From CAVTOO01 sp963736355 (GTDB lineage: Bacteria > Pseudomonadota > Alphaproteobacteria > Rhizobiales > Xanthobacteraceae): DNA of 64,000 bases. Below the pieces are notes generated by a model. It was given only the letters and a program-made list of their open reading frames with translations, was not told the origin of the DNA and did no database searches. Made by a program: the position numbers and the translations under genes. Positions 19,116 to 28,618 of this stretch are shown piece after piece. The stretch's first letter is position 1; every line of letters begins with the position of its first letter. Location of the stretch: NCBI GenBank assembly GCA_963736355.1, contig CAVTOO010000009.1:1-64000 (forward strand). The letters are read 5' to 3'.

Positions 19116-21509
19116 CTACGCGCTGGCCGTGGCCGGAATCGGATTGTCGATCCACTCGATGTCGAAAGCGGGCCGGGCCTGCGAAAATATCAGCTCGCTG
19201 GCGGGGCGCGGCTTGGCAAACAGGTACCCCTGGGCCTGCGTGCAGCCGGCCGCGCGCAGCAGATCGACCTGATCCTGCGTCTCGACGCCTTCCGCTGTCG
19301 CCACCATGTCGAGGCCGCGCGCCAGATTGATCACGGCGGCGACGATCGCGGCGCATTCGTAGTTGGTCGAGATTTCCGAGACGAAGGTGCGGTCGATCTT
19401 GATCTTGTCGAACGGGAACAGGCGCAGATAGGTCAGCGACGAGTAGCCGGTGCCGAAATCGTCGAGCACCACCGCGACGCCGATCTTCTTGATCTGGCGC
19501 AGCGTGGCGAGTGTTTCGGCGTCGTTGCGCAGCAGCGCGGATTCCGTCAGTTCGAGTTCGAGCCGGCGCGCCGCAAGCCCCGTCTTGGCGAGCGCGCTTT
19601 TGACCGAATGGGTCAGGTTGCCGCCCTGGATTTGCAGGGTCGAGACGTTGACGGCGATCTTGACATGATCGGGCCAGGCGACCGCGTGGCGGCAGGCCTC
19701 TTCGATGATCCAGCTGCCGAGGTGCGGCATCATGCCGATTTCCTCGGCCAGCGTGATGAACTTGCCCGGCATGATGAGGCCGTGTTTCGGGTGGCGCCAG
19801 CGCAGCAGCGCCTCGACGCCGAGCGTCTCGTGCGTCGACAGATCGACGATCGGCTGGAAGTAAAGTTCGAATTCGTTGCGTGCCAGCGCTTCGGTGAGGT
19901 CGAGTTGCAGCGTGCGGCGGGTGCGCAATTCGTCGTCCATGTCGGCGCCGAACAGCCGGTAGCTGTTGCGGCCTTCCGATTTGACACGGTAGAGCGCGAA
20001 ATCCGCGTTCGACAGCAGCGTCTCGACGGTTTGCTCGGCGCCGGCGGTGGCGCAGGCGATGCCGATGCTGGATTGCGCCGTCATCGTCCGCTCGCCGATC
20101 TGGCAGGGCCGGTTGATGTCGCGCAGCAATTGCTCGGCCAGCAGGCTGCCGTCGTCACTCTCGTCGCGCAGGCGATGCAGCACCGCGAACTCGTCGCCAC
20201 CGAGGCGGATGGCGGAATCGAATTCGTCGATGCAGTTGCGGATGCGCTGGCCGACGACGCGCAGCAGCTGGTCGGCCGCGGGATGGCCGCAGGAATCGTT
20301 GACCGCCTTGAAGTGATCGAGGTCGAGCAGCAGCAGCGCGAAGCCCTGGCCGGTCTGGGTCAGCCGCGCCAGCGCGCGTTCGGCCTCATGCAGGAAGAAG
20401 GCCCTGTTGCCGAGGCCCGTCAGCGGATCGCGCAGCGCGCGTTCCGTCGCCTTGATTCTGAATGTCTCCATGGCTGCGGCCATGTCGCCGATCTCATCCT
20501 TGCGGTTGAGGCCGGGCAGGCGGATGCCGAGATTACCGTCGGCAAGCGCGCTCATGCCGCGCGCCAGGGCCTGCAGCGGCCGCGAGATCGAATGGCCCAG
20601 CGCCCGCACCGTGAACGCCACGATCGCGGTGACAAGCATGATGGCCAGCGTCATGTGCGCGGTGGTGTCGGCGTGCGACGCCTCGGCCGCCGTGTTCTCG
20701 CGCGCGCGGACGTCGCTGACATCCTGCAGCATGGTCGCGATGATGGGCTCGATCGCATCGCGCGCGGCCACTGCCGCCGCCATCTCGGCCTTGTGCACCA
20801 GCCATGTCTGGATCCATGACTGGACGCCGTCATAATAGGTGCTGAACTTGCCGAGCATGTTCATCTTCGCGGCCGCGGGCAGCGTGCTGGTCGCGACCGC
20901 ACGCGAGAACGCATCCGCGCTCTGCTTGATCAGATCGTGATACTCGGCCGATTGCCACAACATCAGGTTCTTCTCTTGCTGGCGCGCCTGCAGCAGCAAG
21001 ATCTTGATATTGGATTGGTTGGATCGCGTCGCCAGCTCCTCGAGGTCGCGGGCCGATGCACGGATCTCGCCTTGCAAGCCCTCAGTTTCGCTGAAACCGA
21101 GCTTGCGGCGCAGGCTGATCACCTGCTCGAAGTGCTTGTCGTAGTCGAGATAGCCGGTCCGGATGAGATCGATATTGCCTGCGAGCTTGGCGTTCCCGCT
21201 TGAGAGCACGTCCTGCTTGAGCGCGTCGATCTGGGCAAAGACTTGCCGCGACAGGACACCGTGACGACGCGCCAGGCTTTCGTCGTTCGTGATCAGGAAA
21301 TCCTTGTCGGTCCGGCGGGCCTCGACGATTGCGTCGTTGAGCTGAACAGTTTGGTGCTCGATGCCGTGCGCCCGCGCGGCGCGTTGCTGAATGGCACCGG
21401 ACGTGTGCGCGCCATACGCATGCAGCGCGGCGACGGCCATCAATCCGGCAACGCCGATGAGTCCGATCGCAGCAATTTTCTGCGTGATCTTGAGATTGGC
21501 TATGCGCAT
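19116..21509 (-). CDS. Membrane-anchored GGDEF-EAL protein (c-di-GMP synthase/phosphodiesterase)
   Basis: An intact 797-residue protein that can in principle make and break cyclic di-GMP. It has an N-terminal membrane helix (11-31), a helical periplasmic sensor of about 250 residues, a second membrane helix (MTLAIMLVTAIVAFTVRAL), a HAMP linker (ISRPLQALARGMSALADGN), a GGDEF domain with canonical RLGGDEFAVL, and an EAL domain with GVEALLRWRHP and DDFGTGYSSLTYL. Both active-site signatures are complete, so catalytic activity of either domain is possible. The stop lies about 5 bases from the corrected surE stop. The sensed signal is unknown; the sensor resembles four-helix-bundle chemoreceptor domains. 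Confidence 0.93.
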   Translation of the reverse strand: MRIANLKITQKIAAIGLIGVAGLMAVAALHAYGAHTSGAIQQRAARAHGIEHQTVQLNDAIVEARRTDKDFLITNDESLARRHGVLSRQVFAQIDALKQDVLSSGNAKLAGNIDLIRTGYLDYDKHFEQVISLRRKLGFSETEGLQGEIRASARDLEELATRSNQSNIKILLLQARQQEKNLMLWQSAEYHDLIKQSADAFSRAVATSTLPAAAKMNMLGKFSTYYDGVQSWIQTWLVHKAEMAAAVAARDAIEPIIATMLQDVSDVRARENTAAEASHADTTAHMTLAIMLVTAIVAFTVRALGHSISRPLQALARGMSALADGNLGIRLPGLNRKDEIGDMAAAMETFRIKATERALRDPLTGLGNRAFFLHEAERALARLTQTGQGFALLLLDLDHFKAVNDSCGHPAADQLLRVVGQRIRNCIDEFDSAIRLGGDEFAVLHRLRDESDDGSLLAEQLLRDINRPCQIGERTMTAQSSIGIACATAGAEQTVETLLSNADFALYRVKSEGRNSYRLFGADMDDELRTRRTLQLDLTEALARNEFELYFQPIVDLSTHETLGVEALLRWRHPKHGLIMPGKFITLAEEIGMMPHLGSWIIEEACRHAVAWPDHVKIAVNVSTLQIQGGNLTHSVKSALAKTGLAARRLELELTESALLRNDAETLATLRQIKKIGVAVVLDDFGTGYSSLTYLRLFPFDKIKIDRTFVSEISTNYECAAIVAAVINLARGLDMVATAEGVETQDQVDLLRAAGCTQAQGYLFAKPRPASELIFSQARPAFDIEWIDNPIPATASA

Positions 21510-21805
21510 ATCGGGCGCACCTTTCTGGTGGCGAGGTGCGCTCTGCTGAACGACCGAACTGCAAAAAGAACAGCAAATTGTTGCTATCTGGTGTACGGTT
21601 CCATGTGCAAAATGAATGGGCAGCCCTCAAAAATGTGCAGATGATCGAAGTGGATGCACGCGCGCTCGTTCGTTGGGACAGGGGTTTGCAACATATGTTT
21701 CGCTTCTGTCGTCCGGAGCGGGAATCTGCTCTGCGTTCCACCGTCGATGTCGGGTCGTGCCTGCGCGCGCCCATCCTGTTCGTCAGCCCGTTGCGGAGCA
21801 TCTGA
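21510..21805. other. Divergent intergenic region between GGDEF-EAL gene and pcm
   Basis: No gene seen. It must hold the promoter of the reverse-strand c-di-GMP gene and that of pcm. An in-frame TGA directly abuts the pcm TTG, fixing the upstream limit of that gene. Confidence 0.5.
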
Positions 21806-22450
21806 TTGGCCATTCAGCGTCCCGAGAAACTTGCGTTTCAGCTGACGTTGCGCCGGCGCGGCATCAGCGACCAGGCCGTGTTGCGCGCGATGGATGAAGT
21901 GCCGCGCGAGGAATTTGTCGAGCCGCATAGCCGTGTCGAGGCGCTGGTCGATACGGCGTTGCCGATCGCCTGTGGGCAGACCATCAGCCAGCCCTTTGTC
22001 GTCGCCTATATGAGCGAGCAACTGCGCGTCGAGCCGCGCCATCGCGTGCTCGAAGTTGGCACCGGCTCCGGTTATCAGGCTGCGGTGCTGTCGCATCTCG
22101 CGCGTGAAGTCGTGAGTTTCGAGCGCTACCGCACGCTCGGCAATCGCGCGCGCGAGCGTTTGAAGCGGCTCGGATGCACCAATGTCGAAGTGATTATCGG
22201 CGACGGATTAAATCCGCCGGTCGAGAAGGGCACGTTCGATCGCATCATCCTCACTGCCGCTGTCGAGGAAATTCCTCCGGCACTGCTGGATATGCTGGAG
22301 CCCGGCGGAATCCTGATCGCGCCGGTCGGTCCCCAGGACAAGGTCCAGTCCCTGACGCGTATCACGCGAGAAGAGGGTGGTTTGAAGCGCGAAAACCTGA
22401 TCAGCGTGCGCTTCGTGCCGGCGTTGCCGGGGGTGGCCAAGGAGCTTTGA
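21806..22450 (+). CDS. pcm: Protein-L-isoaspartate O-methyltransferase
   Basis: Repairs isoaspartyl damage in ageing proteins using S-adenosylmethionine. The 214-residue protein has the family elements TISQP (59-63), the SAM motif VLEVGTGSGYQAAVL (81-95) and the late segment MLEPGGILIAPVG. A TTG start is used: an in-frame stop lies immediately upstream and the next ATG would remove the conserved first 28 residues. Its pairing with surE is classic, though here a GGDEF-EAL gene on the other strand lies between them. Confidence 0.94.
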   Translation: MAIQRPEKLAFQLTLRRRGISDQAVLRAMDEVPREEFVEPHSRVEALVDTALPIACGQTISQPFVVAYMSEQLRVEPRHRVLEVGTGSGYQAAVLSHLAREVVSFERYRTLGNRARERLKRLGCTNVEVIIGDGLNPPVEKGTFDRIILTAAVEEIPPALLDMLEPGGILIAPVGPQDKVQSLTRITREEGGLKRENLISVRFVPALPGVAKEL

Positions 22451-22614
22451 TCGGACGATACCGCCTCATGCCGTGAGGTGTCGTCGCCGACCTCGCCCTC
22501 AATCAATTGTGGCGTAACCGCAATTGGTGCCAACGATTTCTCTGAAGTTAAGTCTCCATTTACTCCCGCGGTGTTAACTCAAATCGTACCTGTTGCGTTT
22601 GAGTGTGAGTAACC

Positions 22615-23942
22615 ATGTCCCGTTTCGCCGCGTTGCTACGCTCGCGTCAGGCCCCTTCTGTGGCCGCTCTGGCGCTGGTCTCTATCGTTGCTGCCGGGTG
22701 CAGCTCCGATACCTCTCGCTTCAATGATAATCCTTTTGCTTCCGCGCGCGGGCCGCAGCCCGAGCCGGTCGCCTCCGTTGCGTCCGCACCGGTCGCGCCG
22801 GTCACGCGGCAGCCGAGCTACACCGCTCAGGCGTTGCCGCCGCTGCAGCAGCAAGCTCAGCAGCCGCACTATAATTCCGCGATGTCGACGGGCGCCGTCG
22901 GCGGCGGTCGTGGCGTTGGGTCCTATCAGCCGTCTTCCGCTCCGCCGATCGAAACCACCGGCACTGTTGCGCCGCGCTCCGTCGCGGCCACCGTTCCGGG
23001 CTATAGCGGCGAGGGCGGTCAGCGCATCATCGTCGGCACCGGCGATACTGTCGATACGCTGTCGCGTCGCTTCAACGTGCCGGCCGCTGCCATCATGCAG
23101 GCCAACCGGATGTCGGGGCCGCGCCAGTTGCAGCCGGGCCAGCAGCTCACCATTCCGCGTCGCACGACGCCGGCGCCTGCGCCGGTCGTGACGGCCGCGC
23201 CTGCGACCAGGCCCGCCGCTTCAGCGTCGCGCACGCATGTCGTGGGCACCGGCGAGACGCTGATGAAGCTGTCGCGTCAGTACAATGTTCCGTTGAGCCA
23301 GCTCGCCAAGGCCAATCTCTGACGCCCGCGTCGATGTTGAAGCCGGGCACGCGCCTTCAGATTCCAGGCAATGCGCCTGTCGCTGCAGCGAAGCCTGCGG
23401 CGGAAGCACCGAAGCAGGTTGCGGCGGCTCCGGCTGCTGCGCCCGTCAAGCAGCAGGTTGCCTCCGTGGAGCCCGTGCAAAAGGCTCAACTCGCTCAATC
23501 GTCGTCGCCGGCTGAACCCGCGGCGGATAATTCCGTGAAGTCGGCCGATGCAACCGGCGGCCTGCCGGCGTTCCGCTGGCCGGTGCGTGGCCGCGTCATC
23601 GCCGGTTACGGCGCCAAGACCAACGGCAAGCAGAATGACGGCATCAATGTCGCGGTGCCGGAAGGCACGCCGATCAAGGCGGCCGATGACGGCGTCGTCG
23701 CCTATGCCGGCAACGAGCTGAAGGGCTACGGCAATCTCGTGCTGGTCCGTCATTCCAACGGTTATGTCAGCGCCTACGCTCACGCCAGCGAGCTGAGCGT
23801 CAAGCGCGGCGACACCATCAAGCGCGGTCAGTTGCTCGGCAAGGCCGGCCAGACCGGCGAAGTGTCCTCGCCGCAATTGCACTTCGAGATCCGCAAGGGT
23901 TCGACCCCGGTCGATCCCATGCAGTTCCTGAACGGCGTCTGA
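22615..23942 (+). CDS. LysM/degenerate M23 (LytM) envelope lipoprotein, DipM/NlpD-like, one frameshift
   Basis: Outer-membrane-type lipoprotein: signal peptide ending in VAAGC (lipobox). A low-complexity linker is followed by two LysM domains (IIVGTGDTVDTLSRRFNVPA and THVVGTGETLMKLSRQYNVP) and a LytM/M23 domain (FRWPVRGRVIAGYGAK to LHFEIRKGSTPVDPMQFL). The usual first zinc ligands are absent: where active enzymes have H-x-G-I-D this protein has NDGIN. That pattern fits NlpD/DipM-like activators of amidases rather than peptidases. One missing base near 23321 splits the gene; corrected, NL is followed by LTPASMLKPGTRLQIPG. Confidence 0.9.
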
Positions 23943-23949
23943 GATTATT

Positions 23950-23990
23950 CCTCATCCTGAGGAGCCGCGCAGCGGCGTCTCGAAGGATGA
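23950..23990. repeat. REP-like hairpin (CTCATCCTGAGGAG ... CGAAGGATGA)
   Basis: Interrupted inverted repeat with a GCCGCGC/GCGGCG inner stem in the gap between two convergent genes. I recall this type of sequence as common between genes of Bradyrhizobium relatives; no T-run follows it. Confidence 0.55.
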
Positions 23991-24002
23991 AGCAAAGGTG
24001 GA

Positions 24003-24953
24003 TCACCCTTTATTCGGGGCAAGGCGAATGCCCGCCTTGCCGGCAGCATCTTGAATATACTGCCAGGCGACGCGGCCGGAGCGAGCTCCCCGCGTCGTTG
24101 CCCATTCTAGCGCCTGCCGATGCAGGGCCTCGCTGTCGATGGGCAGCTTGAAGTGTTTCGCGTAACCATCGACCATTCCAAGATATTCGTCCTGGCTGCA
24201 GCGGTGAAAGCCGAGCCACAGGCCGAAGCGGTCTGAGAGCGATACCTTTTCCTCAACAGCCTCGCCGGGATTGATGGCCGTGGAGCGCTCGTTCTCCATC
24301 ATGTCGCGCGGCAACAGATGGCGCCGGTTCGATGTCGCGTAGAGAATGACGTTATCGGGCCGGCCTTCGATGCCGCCCTCCAGCACCGCCTTGAGCGATT
24401 TGTACGAGGTGTCGTCGGCGTCGAAGGAGAGATCGTCGCAGAACACGATGAAGCGGCGGTCGGAATGACGCACCAGCGTCATCAGGGCGGGCAGCGTCTC
24501 GATATCCTCGCGATGGATTTCGATGAGCTTGACCGGATTGCGCTTGGCGATGCCGGCGTTGACGGCTGCATGCGCGGCCTTCACCAGTGACGACTTGCCC
24601 ATGCCGCGCGCGCCCCACAGCAGCGCGTTGTTGGCCGGCAAGCCCTTGGCGAAGCGCTCGGTGTTCTCGATCAGGATGTCGCGCACGCTATCGATGCCCT
24701 TGAGCAGATCCATGTCGACGCGGCTGATGCGCAAAACCGGCAGCAAGGTGCGGTCGGCCTGCCAGACGAACGCATCGGCGTCGTCGAAGGCAGGCTTGGC
24801 GGCCACTGCGGGCTTCAGGCCGGGGAGGGCTGCCGCGATGGTCTCGAGTGCGCGTGCGATGCGCTCCTCAGTGCCCGCGGGGCGTTTTGTCGCGCTGCCG
24901 GACAGCTTTTGCTTCTGCGGCTTTTTGGTCTTGCCGCGGGTTGTTTTTGCCAT
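24003..24953 (-). CDS. DUF815-family AAA ATPase
   Basis: Predicted P-loop ATPase of unknown role, 316 residues. A basic N-terminus (MAKTTRGKTKKPQKQK) leads to a Walker A motif GARGMGKSSLV, a Walker B-like FIVFCDDLSFD and a sensor region with ATSNRRHLLPRDMMEN, followed by an AAA lid ending near SGRVAWQYIQDAAGKAGIRL. The frame stays open far upstream into the antisense of secD, but only this start gives a family-like N-terminus. Its place between the M23 lipoprotein and yajC recurs in this bacterial order as far as I know. Function not established. Confidence 0.9.
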   Translation of the reverse strand: MAKTTRGKTKKPQKQKLSGSATKRPAGTEERIARALETIAAALPGLKPAVAAKPAFDDADAFVWQADRTLLPVLRISRVDMDLLKGIDSVRDILIENTERFAKGLPANNALLWGARGMGKSSLVKAAHAAVNAGIAKRNPVKLIEIHREDIETLPALMTLVRHSDRRFIVFCDDLSFDADDTSYKSLKAVLEGGIEGRPDNVILYATSNRRHLLPRDMMENERSTAINPGEAVEEKVSLSDRFGLWLGFHRCSQDEYLGMVDGYAKHFKLPIDSEALHRQALEWATTRGARSGRVAWQYIQDAAGKAGIRLAPNKG

Positions 24954-25148
24954 GTCTGAGTGTCCTTGCAGGCGCGATTCCGGTGCAGCCTTACCCAGCG
25001 CCTCCCGGCCCCGCAAGGCGGCTCGGAAAGGGGGCTGGGCGGCGTTGCAATTGGGGGGCGGGCCGCTATAGTCCGCCGCAAATCGGCACATATCCTTGGA
25101 TTCTGGCCTGTTTTGGCCGGTTTCCGCGACCCCACAGGACCCAATCTG

Positions 25149-25490
25149 ATGTTCATTACCCCTGCTTACGCCCAGGCGGCTGCCGGTGGCGACGCCAACA
25201 GCATCCTGATGTCGATGCTGCCCTTCGTTCTGATCTTCGTGATCATGTATTTCCTGATCCTGCGCCCGCAGCAGAAGCGCGTGAAGGATCATGCGGAGCT
25301 GATCAAGAATGTGCGCCGGGGCGACGTCATCATCACCTCGGGCGGCATCATCGCGAAAATCACCAAAGTGGTGGACGACGAGCAGATCGAGATCGAACTC
25401 GCCGACGGCGTGCGCGCGCGTCAGCTCCGCAGCATGATTTCCGGCGTGCGGTCCAAGAGCGAGCCCGTCAAGGAAGACGCGGCGAGCTGA
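25149..25490 (+). CDS. yajC: Sec translocon accessory protein YajC
   Basis: Small inner-membrane partner of SecDF. The 113-residue protein has one membrane helix (LPFVLIFVIMYFLILRPQQK) and the conserved cytoplasmic segment GDVIITSGGIIAKITKV. The start ATG was chosen because it gives the normal length and an N-terminus MFITPAYAQ typical of Rhizobiales homologues. secD follows 36 bases downstream and secF next, forming the yajC-secD-secF operon. Confidence 0.96.
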   Translation: MFITPAYAQAAAGGDANSILMSMLPFVLIFVIMYFLILRPQQKRVKDHAELIKNVRRGDVIITSGGIIAKITKVVDDEQIEIELADGVRARQLRSMISGVRSKSEPVKEDAAS

Positions 25491-25526
25491 TCTCGATTTA
25501 GCCGATCGCAAGCGCGGGTTACGCTC

Positions 25527-27128
25527 ATGTTGTATTTTTCGAAGTGGAAGGTCGCGGCGACGCTGCTGACGGCGCTCCTGGTCTGCCTGCTCGCGGTGCC
25601 GAGCTTCTTCCCGCGCGAGACGGTGGAGAAGTGGCCGGCGTTTGCCCGCCGCCAGCTGGTGCTGGGCCTGGACTTGCAGGGCGGTTCTCACCTTCTGCTT
25701 GAAGTCGATACGGCGGAAGTGCGCAAGCAAAAGGCCACCGCGCTGGCTGATGATGTGCGCCGGTTGATGCGCGAAGCCCGTATCCGTTTCACTGGCGGTG
25801 TTGTGATTCGCGGCGATAGCGTCGAAGTGCGTATCTCCGAGGCCGGAGATGTGCAGAACGCGCTGACCAAGCTGCGTGAACTGGCACAGCCGCTCGGCGG
25901 TTTCATGGGCTCGACCGGTGCCCGTACGATTGACGTGACGGAAGTGAGCGGCGGCCTGATCCGTCTCACGACAACGCAACCGGCCGTCACCGAGCGCATC
26001 CGTCAGGCCGTCGAACAGTCCATCGAGATCATCGGGCGTCGTATCAACGCGCTCGGCCTCGTCGAGCCGATCATCCAGCGTCAGGGCCTCGACCGTATCG
26101 TGGTGCAGGCGCCCGGCCTGCAGGATCCGACACGCCTGAAGGCACTGCTCGACAAGACCGCCAAGATGGAGTTTCGCCTTGTCGATCTGACCGTGCCGCC
26201 TGAGCAGGCGTCGCAGGGCAATATCCCGATCGAGTCCGAGCTGTTGATTCAGCGCGAGACCAAAACGCCGATCGTCGTCGAGAAGCGCGTCATGGTCGCT
26301 GGCGGCGATCTCACCGATGCGCAGCCCGGTTTCGACCAGCGCAGCGGTCAGCCGATTGTGTCCTTCCGCTTCAACACCTCCGGCGCGCGCAAATTCTCGC
26401 AGGTGACCCAGGAAAATGTCGGGCGACCCTTCGCCATCGTTCTCGACAACGAGGTGATTTCCGCTCCCGTCATCAATGAGCCGATCACGCAAGGCGCCGG
26501 ACAAATCTCCGGCAGCTTCACCGTTCAGCAGGCCAACGATCTCGCGATCCTGCTGCGCGCCGGCGCGCTGCCCGCGCCGCTGACCATCGTCGAGGAGCGC
26601 ACCGTCGGTCCGGGTCTCGGCCAGGATTCGATCAACGCCGGCATGATGGCGTCGTTTGTCGGTTCCATCGCCGTCATCATCTTCATGATCGTGACCTACC
26701 GGCTGTTCGGCGTCTTCGCCAACATCGCGGTCGCCATCAACGTCGCCATGATCTTCGGCGTGCTGTCGCTGCTCGGCGCCACGCTGACCCTGCCGGGCAT
26801 CGCCGGAATCGTGTTGACCGTCGGCATCGCCGTGGATTCAAACGTGCTGATCTATGAGCGTATCCGCGAAGAGGTGATTGGCGGCCGCAGCGCCATCAAT
26901 GCCATCGAGGCCGGGTTCAGGCTCGCGCTCGCGACCATCCTGGATTCCAACATCACCACGTTTATTGCCGCTGTGGTGCTGTTCTTCGCCGGCACCGGCG
27001 CGGTGCGCGGCTTCGCCGTGACGCTCGGCATCGGCATCATCACCACGGTCTTCACCGCCTTCACCGTGACGCGGCTGATCGTGTCGTGGTGGATCAGGGC
27101 GCGCCGCCCGCAGACAGTTCCGATTTGA
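25527..27128 (+). CDS. secD: Protein translocase subunit SecD
   Basis: Proton-driven motor component that pulls secreted proteins out of the Sec channel on the periplasmic side. It is intact at 533 residues, with a first membrane helix (VAATLLTALLVCLLAVPSFF), the conserved LGLDLQGGSHLLLEVD, the large P1 domain, the motif VGPGLGQDSINAG and the five C-terminal membrane helices with VLTVGIAVDSNVLIYERIRE. The next gene, secF, starts 13 bases after its stop. Length and motif order are normal for alphaproteobacteria. Confidence 0.97.
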   Translation: MLYFSKWKVAATLLTALLVCLLAVPSFFPRETVEKWPAFARRQLVLGLDLQGGSHLLLEVDTAEVRKQKATALADDVRRLMREARIRFTGGVVIRGDSVEVRISEAGDVQNALTKLRELAQPLGGFMGSTGARTIDVTEVSGGLIRLTTTQPAVTERIRQAVEQSIEIIGRRINALGLVEPIIQRQGLDRIVVQAPGLQDPTRLKALLDKTAKMEFRLVDLTVPPEQASQGNIPIESELLIQRETKTPIVVEKRVMVAGGDLTDAQPGFDQRSGQPIVSFRFNTSGARKFSQVTQENVGRPFAIVLDNEVISAPVINEPITQGAGQISGSFTVQQANDLAILLRAGALPAPLTIVEERTVGPGLGQDSINAGMMASFVGSIAVIIFMIVTYRLFGVFANIAVAINVAMIFGVLSLLGATLTLPGIAGIVLTVGIAVDSNVLIYERIREEVIGGRSAINAIEAGFRLALATILDSNITTFIAAVVLFFAGTGAVRGFAVTLGIGIITTVFTAFTVTRLIVSWWIRARRPQTVPI

Positions 27129-27141
27129 TGAGGCCGGCACC

Positions 27142-28146
27142 GTGACCCTGACAATTTTCCTCGCCGTCTTTGCCGGTATCGTCGTTCTGTCGGTGCTCAG
27201 CATCTACAAGGTGTTTCCGCCGCTGCGGATCGTGCCGGACCATACCACATTCGATTTCATGCAGTTCCGCCGGATCAGTTTTCCGATCTCGGCGATCCTG
27301 TCGATCGCGGCCATCGTGCTGTATTTCTCGCACGGCCTGAATTTCGGCATCGACTTCCGCGGCGGCACGCTGATGGAAGTGCAGTCGAAGTCGGGACCTG
27401 CGGATCTCGCCCGCATGCGCTCGACGCTGAACAGTCTTGGGCTGGGCGAAGTGCAGTTGCAGGAATTTGGCACGCCGCGTGACGTGCTGATCCGTCTGCC
27501 GCAGCAGGCTGGCGGCGACGCCCCGCAGCAGGCGGCCGTGCAGAAGGTGCGTGACGCGCTTGGCGACGGCGTCGATTACCGCCGCGTCGAGGTTGTCGGC
27601 CCGACCGTGCAGAGCGAATTGCTGGTGAAGGGCATTCTCGGCCTGTTCGCGGCCATTATCTGCATTCTGATCTATCTCTGGTTCCGGTTCGAATGGCAGT
27701 TCGCGCTCGGCGCGTCGATCGCCAACATCCACGATATCGTGCTCACCATCGGCTTCATGTCGGTGTTCCAGATCGACTTCGATCTCACATCCATCGCAGC
27801 GCTACTCACCATTCTCGGCTATTCGCTGAACGATACCGTCGTCATCTATGACCGTATCCGCGAGATGCTGCGCCGCTACAAAAAGATGTCGATGCCCGAA
27901 CTGCTCAACATCTCGGTCAACTCGACGCTGTCGCGCTCGATCATCACCCACGTCACGGTGACGCTGGCGCTGCTCGCGCTGTTGCTGTTCGGCGGCAAGG
28001 CGATTCACTCCTTCACGGCCACCATGATGTTCGGCGTCGTTCTCGTCGGCACCTACACCTCGGTGTTCATCGCCGCGCCGATCCTGATCTATCTCGGCGT
28101 CGGCACGCACCGGCTCGAAGAGCCGGGCAAGGCTGAGAAGAAATAG
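27142..28146 (+). CDS. secF: Protein translocase subunit SecF
   Basis: Six-TM partner of SecD. The 334-residue protein starts with GTG and has GLNFGIDFRGGTLMEVQ near the first helix and the TM4-TM5 segment LTILGYSLNDTVVIYDRIRE, which mirrors the equivalent part of SecD. The tail (LGVGTHRLEEPGKAEKK) is cytoplasmic and basic. The 3' end runs directly into a palindromic repeat element that begins with the base after the stop codon. Confidence 0.97.
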   Translation: MTLTIFLAVFAGIVVLSVLSIYKVFPPLRIVPDHTTFDFMQFRRISFPISAILSIAAIVLYFSHGLNFGIDFRGGTLMEVQSKSGPADLARMRSTLNSLGLGEVQLQEFGTPRDVLIRLPQQAGGDAPQQAAVQKVRDALGDGVDYRRVEVVGPTVQSELLVKGILGLFAAIICILIYLWFRFEWQFALGASIANIHDIVLTIGFMSVFQIDFDLTSIAALLTILGYSLNDTVVIYDRIREMLRRYKKMSMPELLNISVNSTLSRSIITHVTVTLALLALLLFGGKAIHSFTATMMFGVVLVGTYTSVFIAAPILIYLGVGTHRLEEPGKAEKK

Positions 28147-28214
28147 GCGCATGATCCCGACCGGAACGGCCGCGTTACGAAAGTGGGAACCGGTTTTCGG
28201 AGAAGATCATGCGC
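28147..28214. repeat. 68-bp palindromic element, GCGCATGATC ends
   Basis: Perfect 10-base terminal inverted repeats (GCGCATGATC / GATCATGCGC) enclose an inner hairpin with core AAAGTGGGAACCGGTTTTCG. A second copy with ends GAGCATGATC / GATCATGCTC lies at 39143-39211. The core is shared with the 47-bp elements at 15121, 15177 and 41963. It lies between secF and the Mth938 gene and may end secF messages or affect their stability. Confidence 0.85.
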
Positions 28215-28231
28215 GATCAGAAATTTTAGTC

Positions 28232-28618
28232 ATGACCGCGGGCCAGCCTGAGGCGCCGCATTTCCCAAGGCTGGCGCCGATCGACGCCTATGGCAATGGC
28301 GGCTTCCGCTTTGCCGAGATGTCGCATCGCGGCTCGATCCTGTGCCTGCCGCAGGGCATGTGGGCCTGGCCGGTCACCGAGCCTGATGCCATCACGCTTC
28401 AGTCGCTTGCGAGCGCACTGGCCGTTTCCCACGACATCGACACGCTGATCCTCGGCACTGGGCGCGACATCTGGATGCCGCCTGCAAATTTGCGTGCGCA
28501 TTTCCGTGAGCGGAGCGTCGTCATCGACGCGATGCAAACCGGCCCCGCCATCCGCATCTACAACATCATGGTCGGCGAGCGCCGCCGCGTCGCGGCCGCC
28601 TTCATCGCGGTTTCATGA
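28232..28618 (+). CDS. Mth938-like domain (DUF498) protein
   Basis: Small soluble protein of 128 residues, homologous to the family containing human AAMDC and NDUFAF3. The fold is shown by PIDAYGNGGFRFAEMSHRGS, ILGTGRDIWMPPANLRAHFR and ATIRIYNIMV-type end (here AIRIYNIMVGERRRVAAAF). The start was set after the palindromic repeat, since the upstream in-frame codons lie inside that repeat. Its stop overlaps the next gene (ATGA). In bacteria it often sits beside secDF and the squalene-synthase-like gene, and its mitochondrial relative helps assemble respiratory complex I; a similar role here is inference. Confidence 0.9.
   Translation: MTAGQPEAPHFPRLAPIDAYGNGGFRFAEMSHRGSILCLPQGMWAWPVTEPDAITLQSLASALAVSHDIDTLILGTGRDIWMPPANLRAHFRERSVVIDAMQTGPAIRIYNIMVGERRRVAAAFIAVS

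Noticed and set aside
24951..26504. Upstream extension of the DUF815 ATPase across yajC and secD antisense
   Set aside because: The extension overlaps three real genes on the other strand; the family N-terminus starts at 24953.
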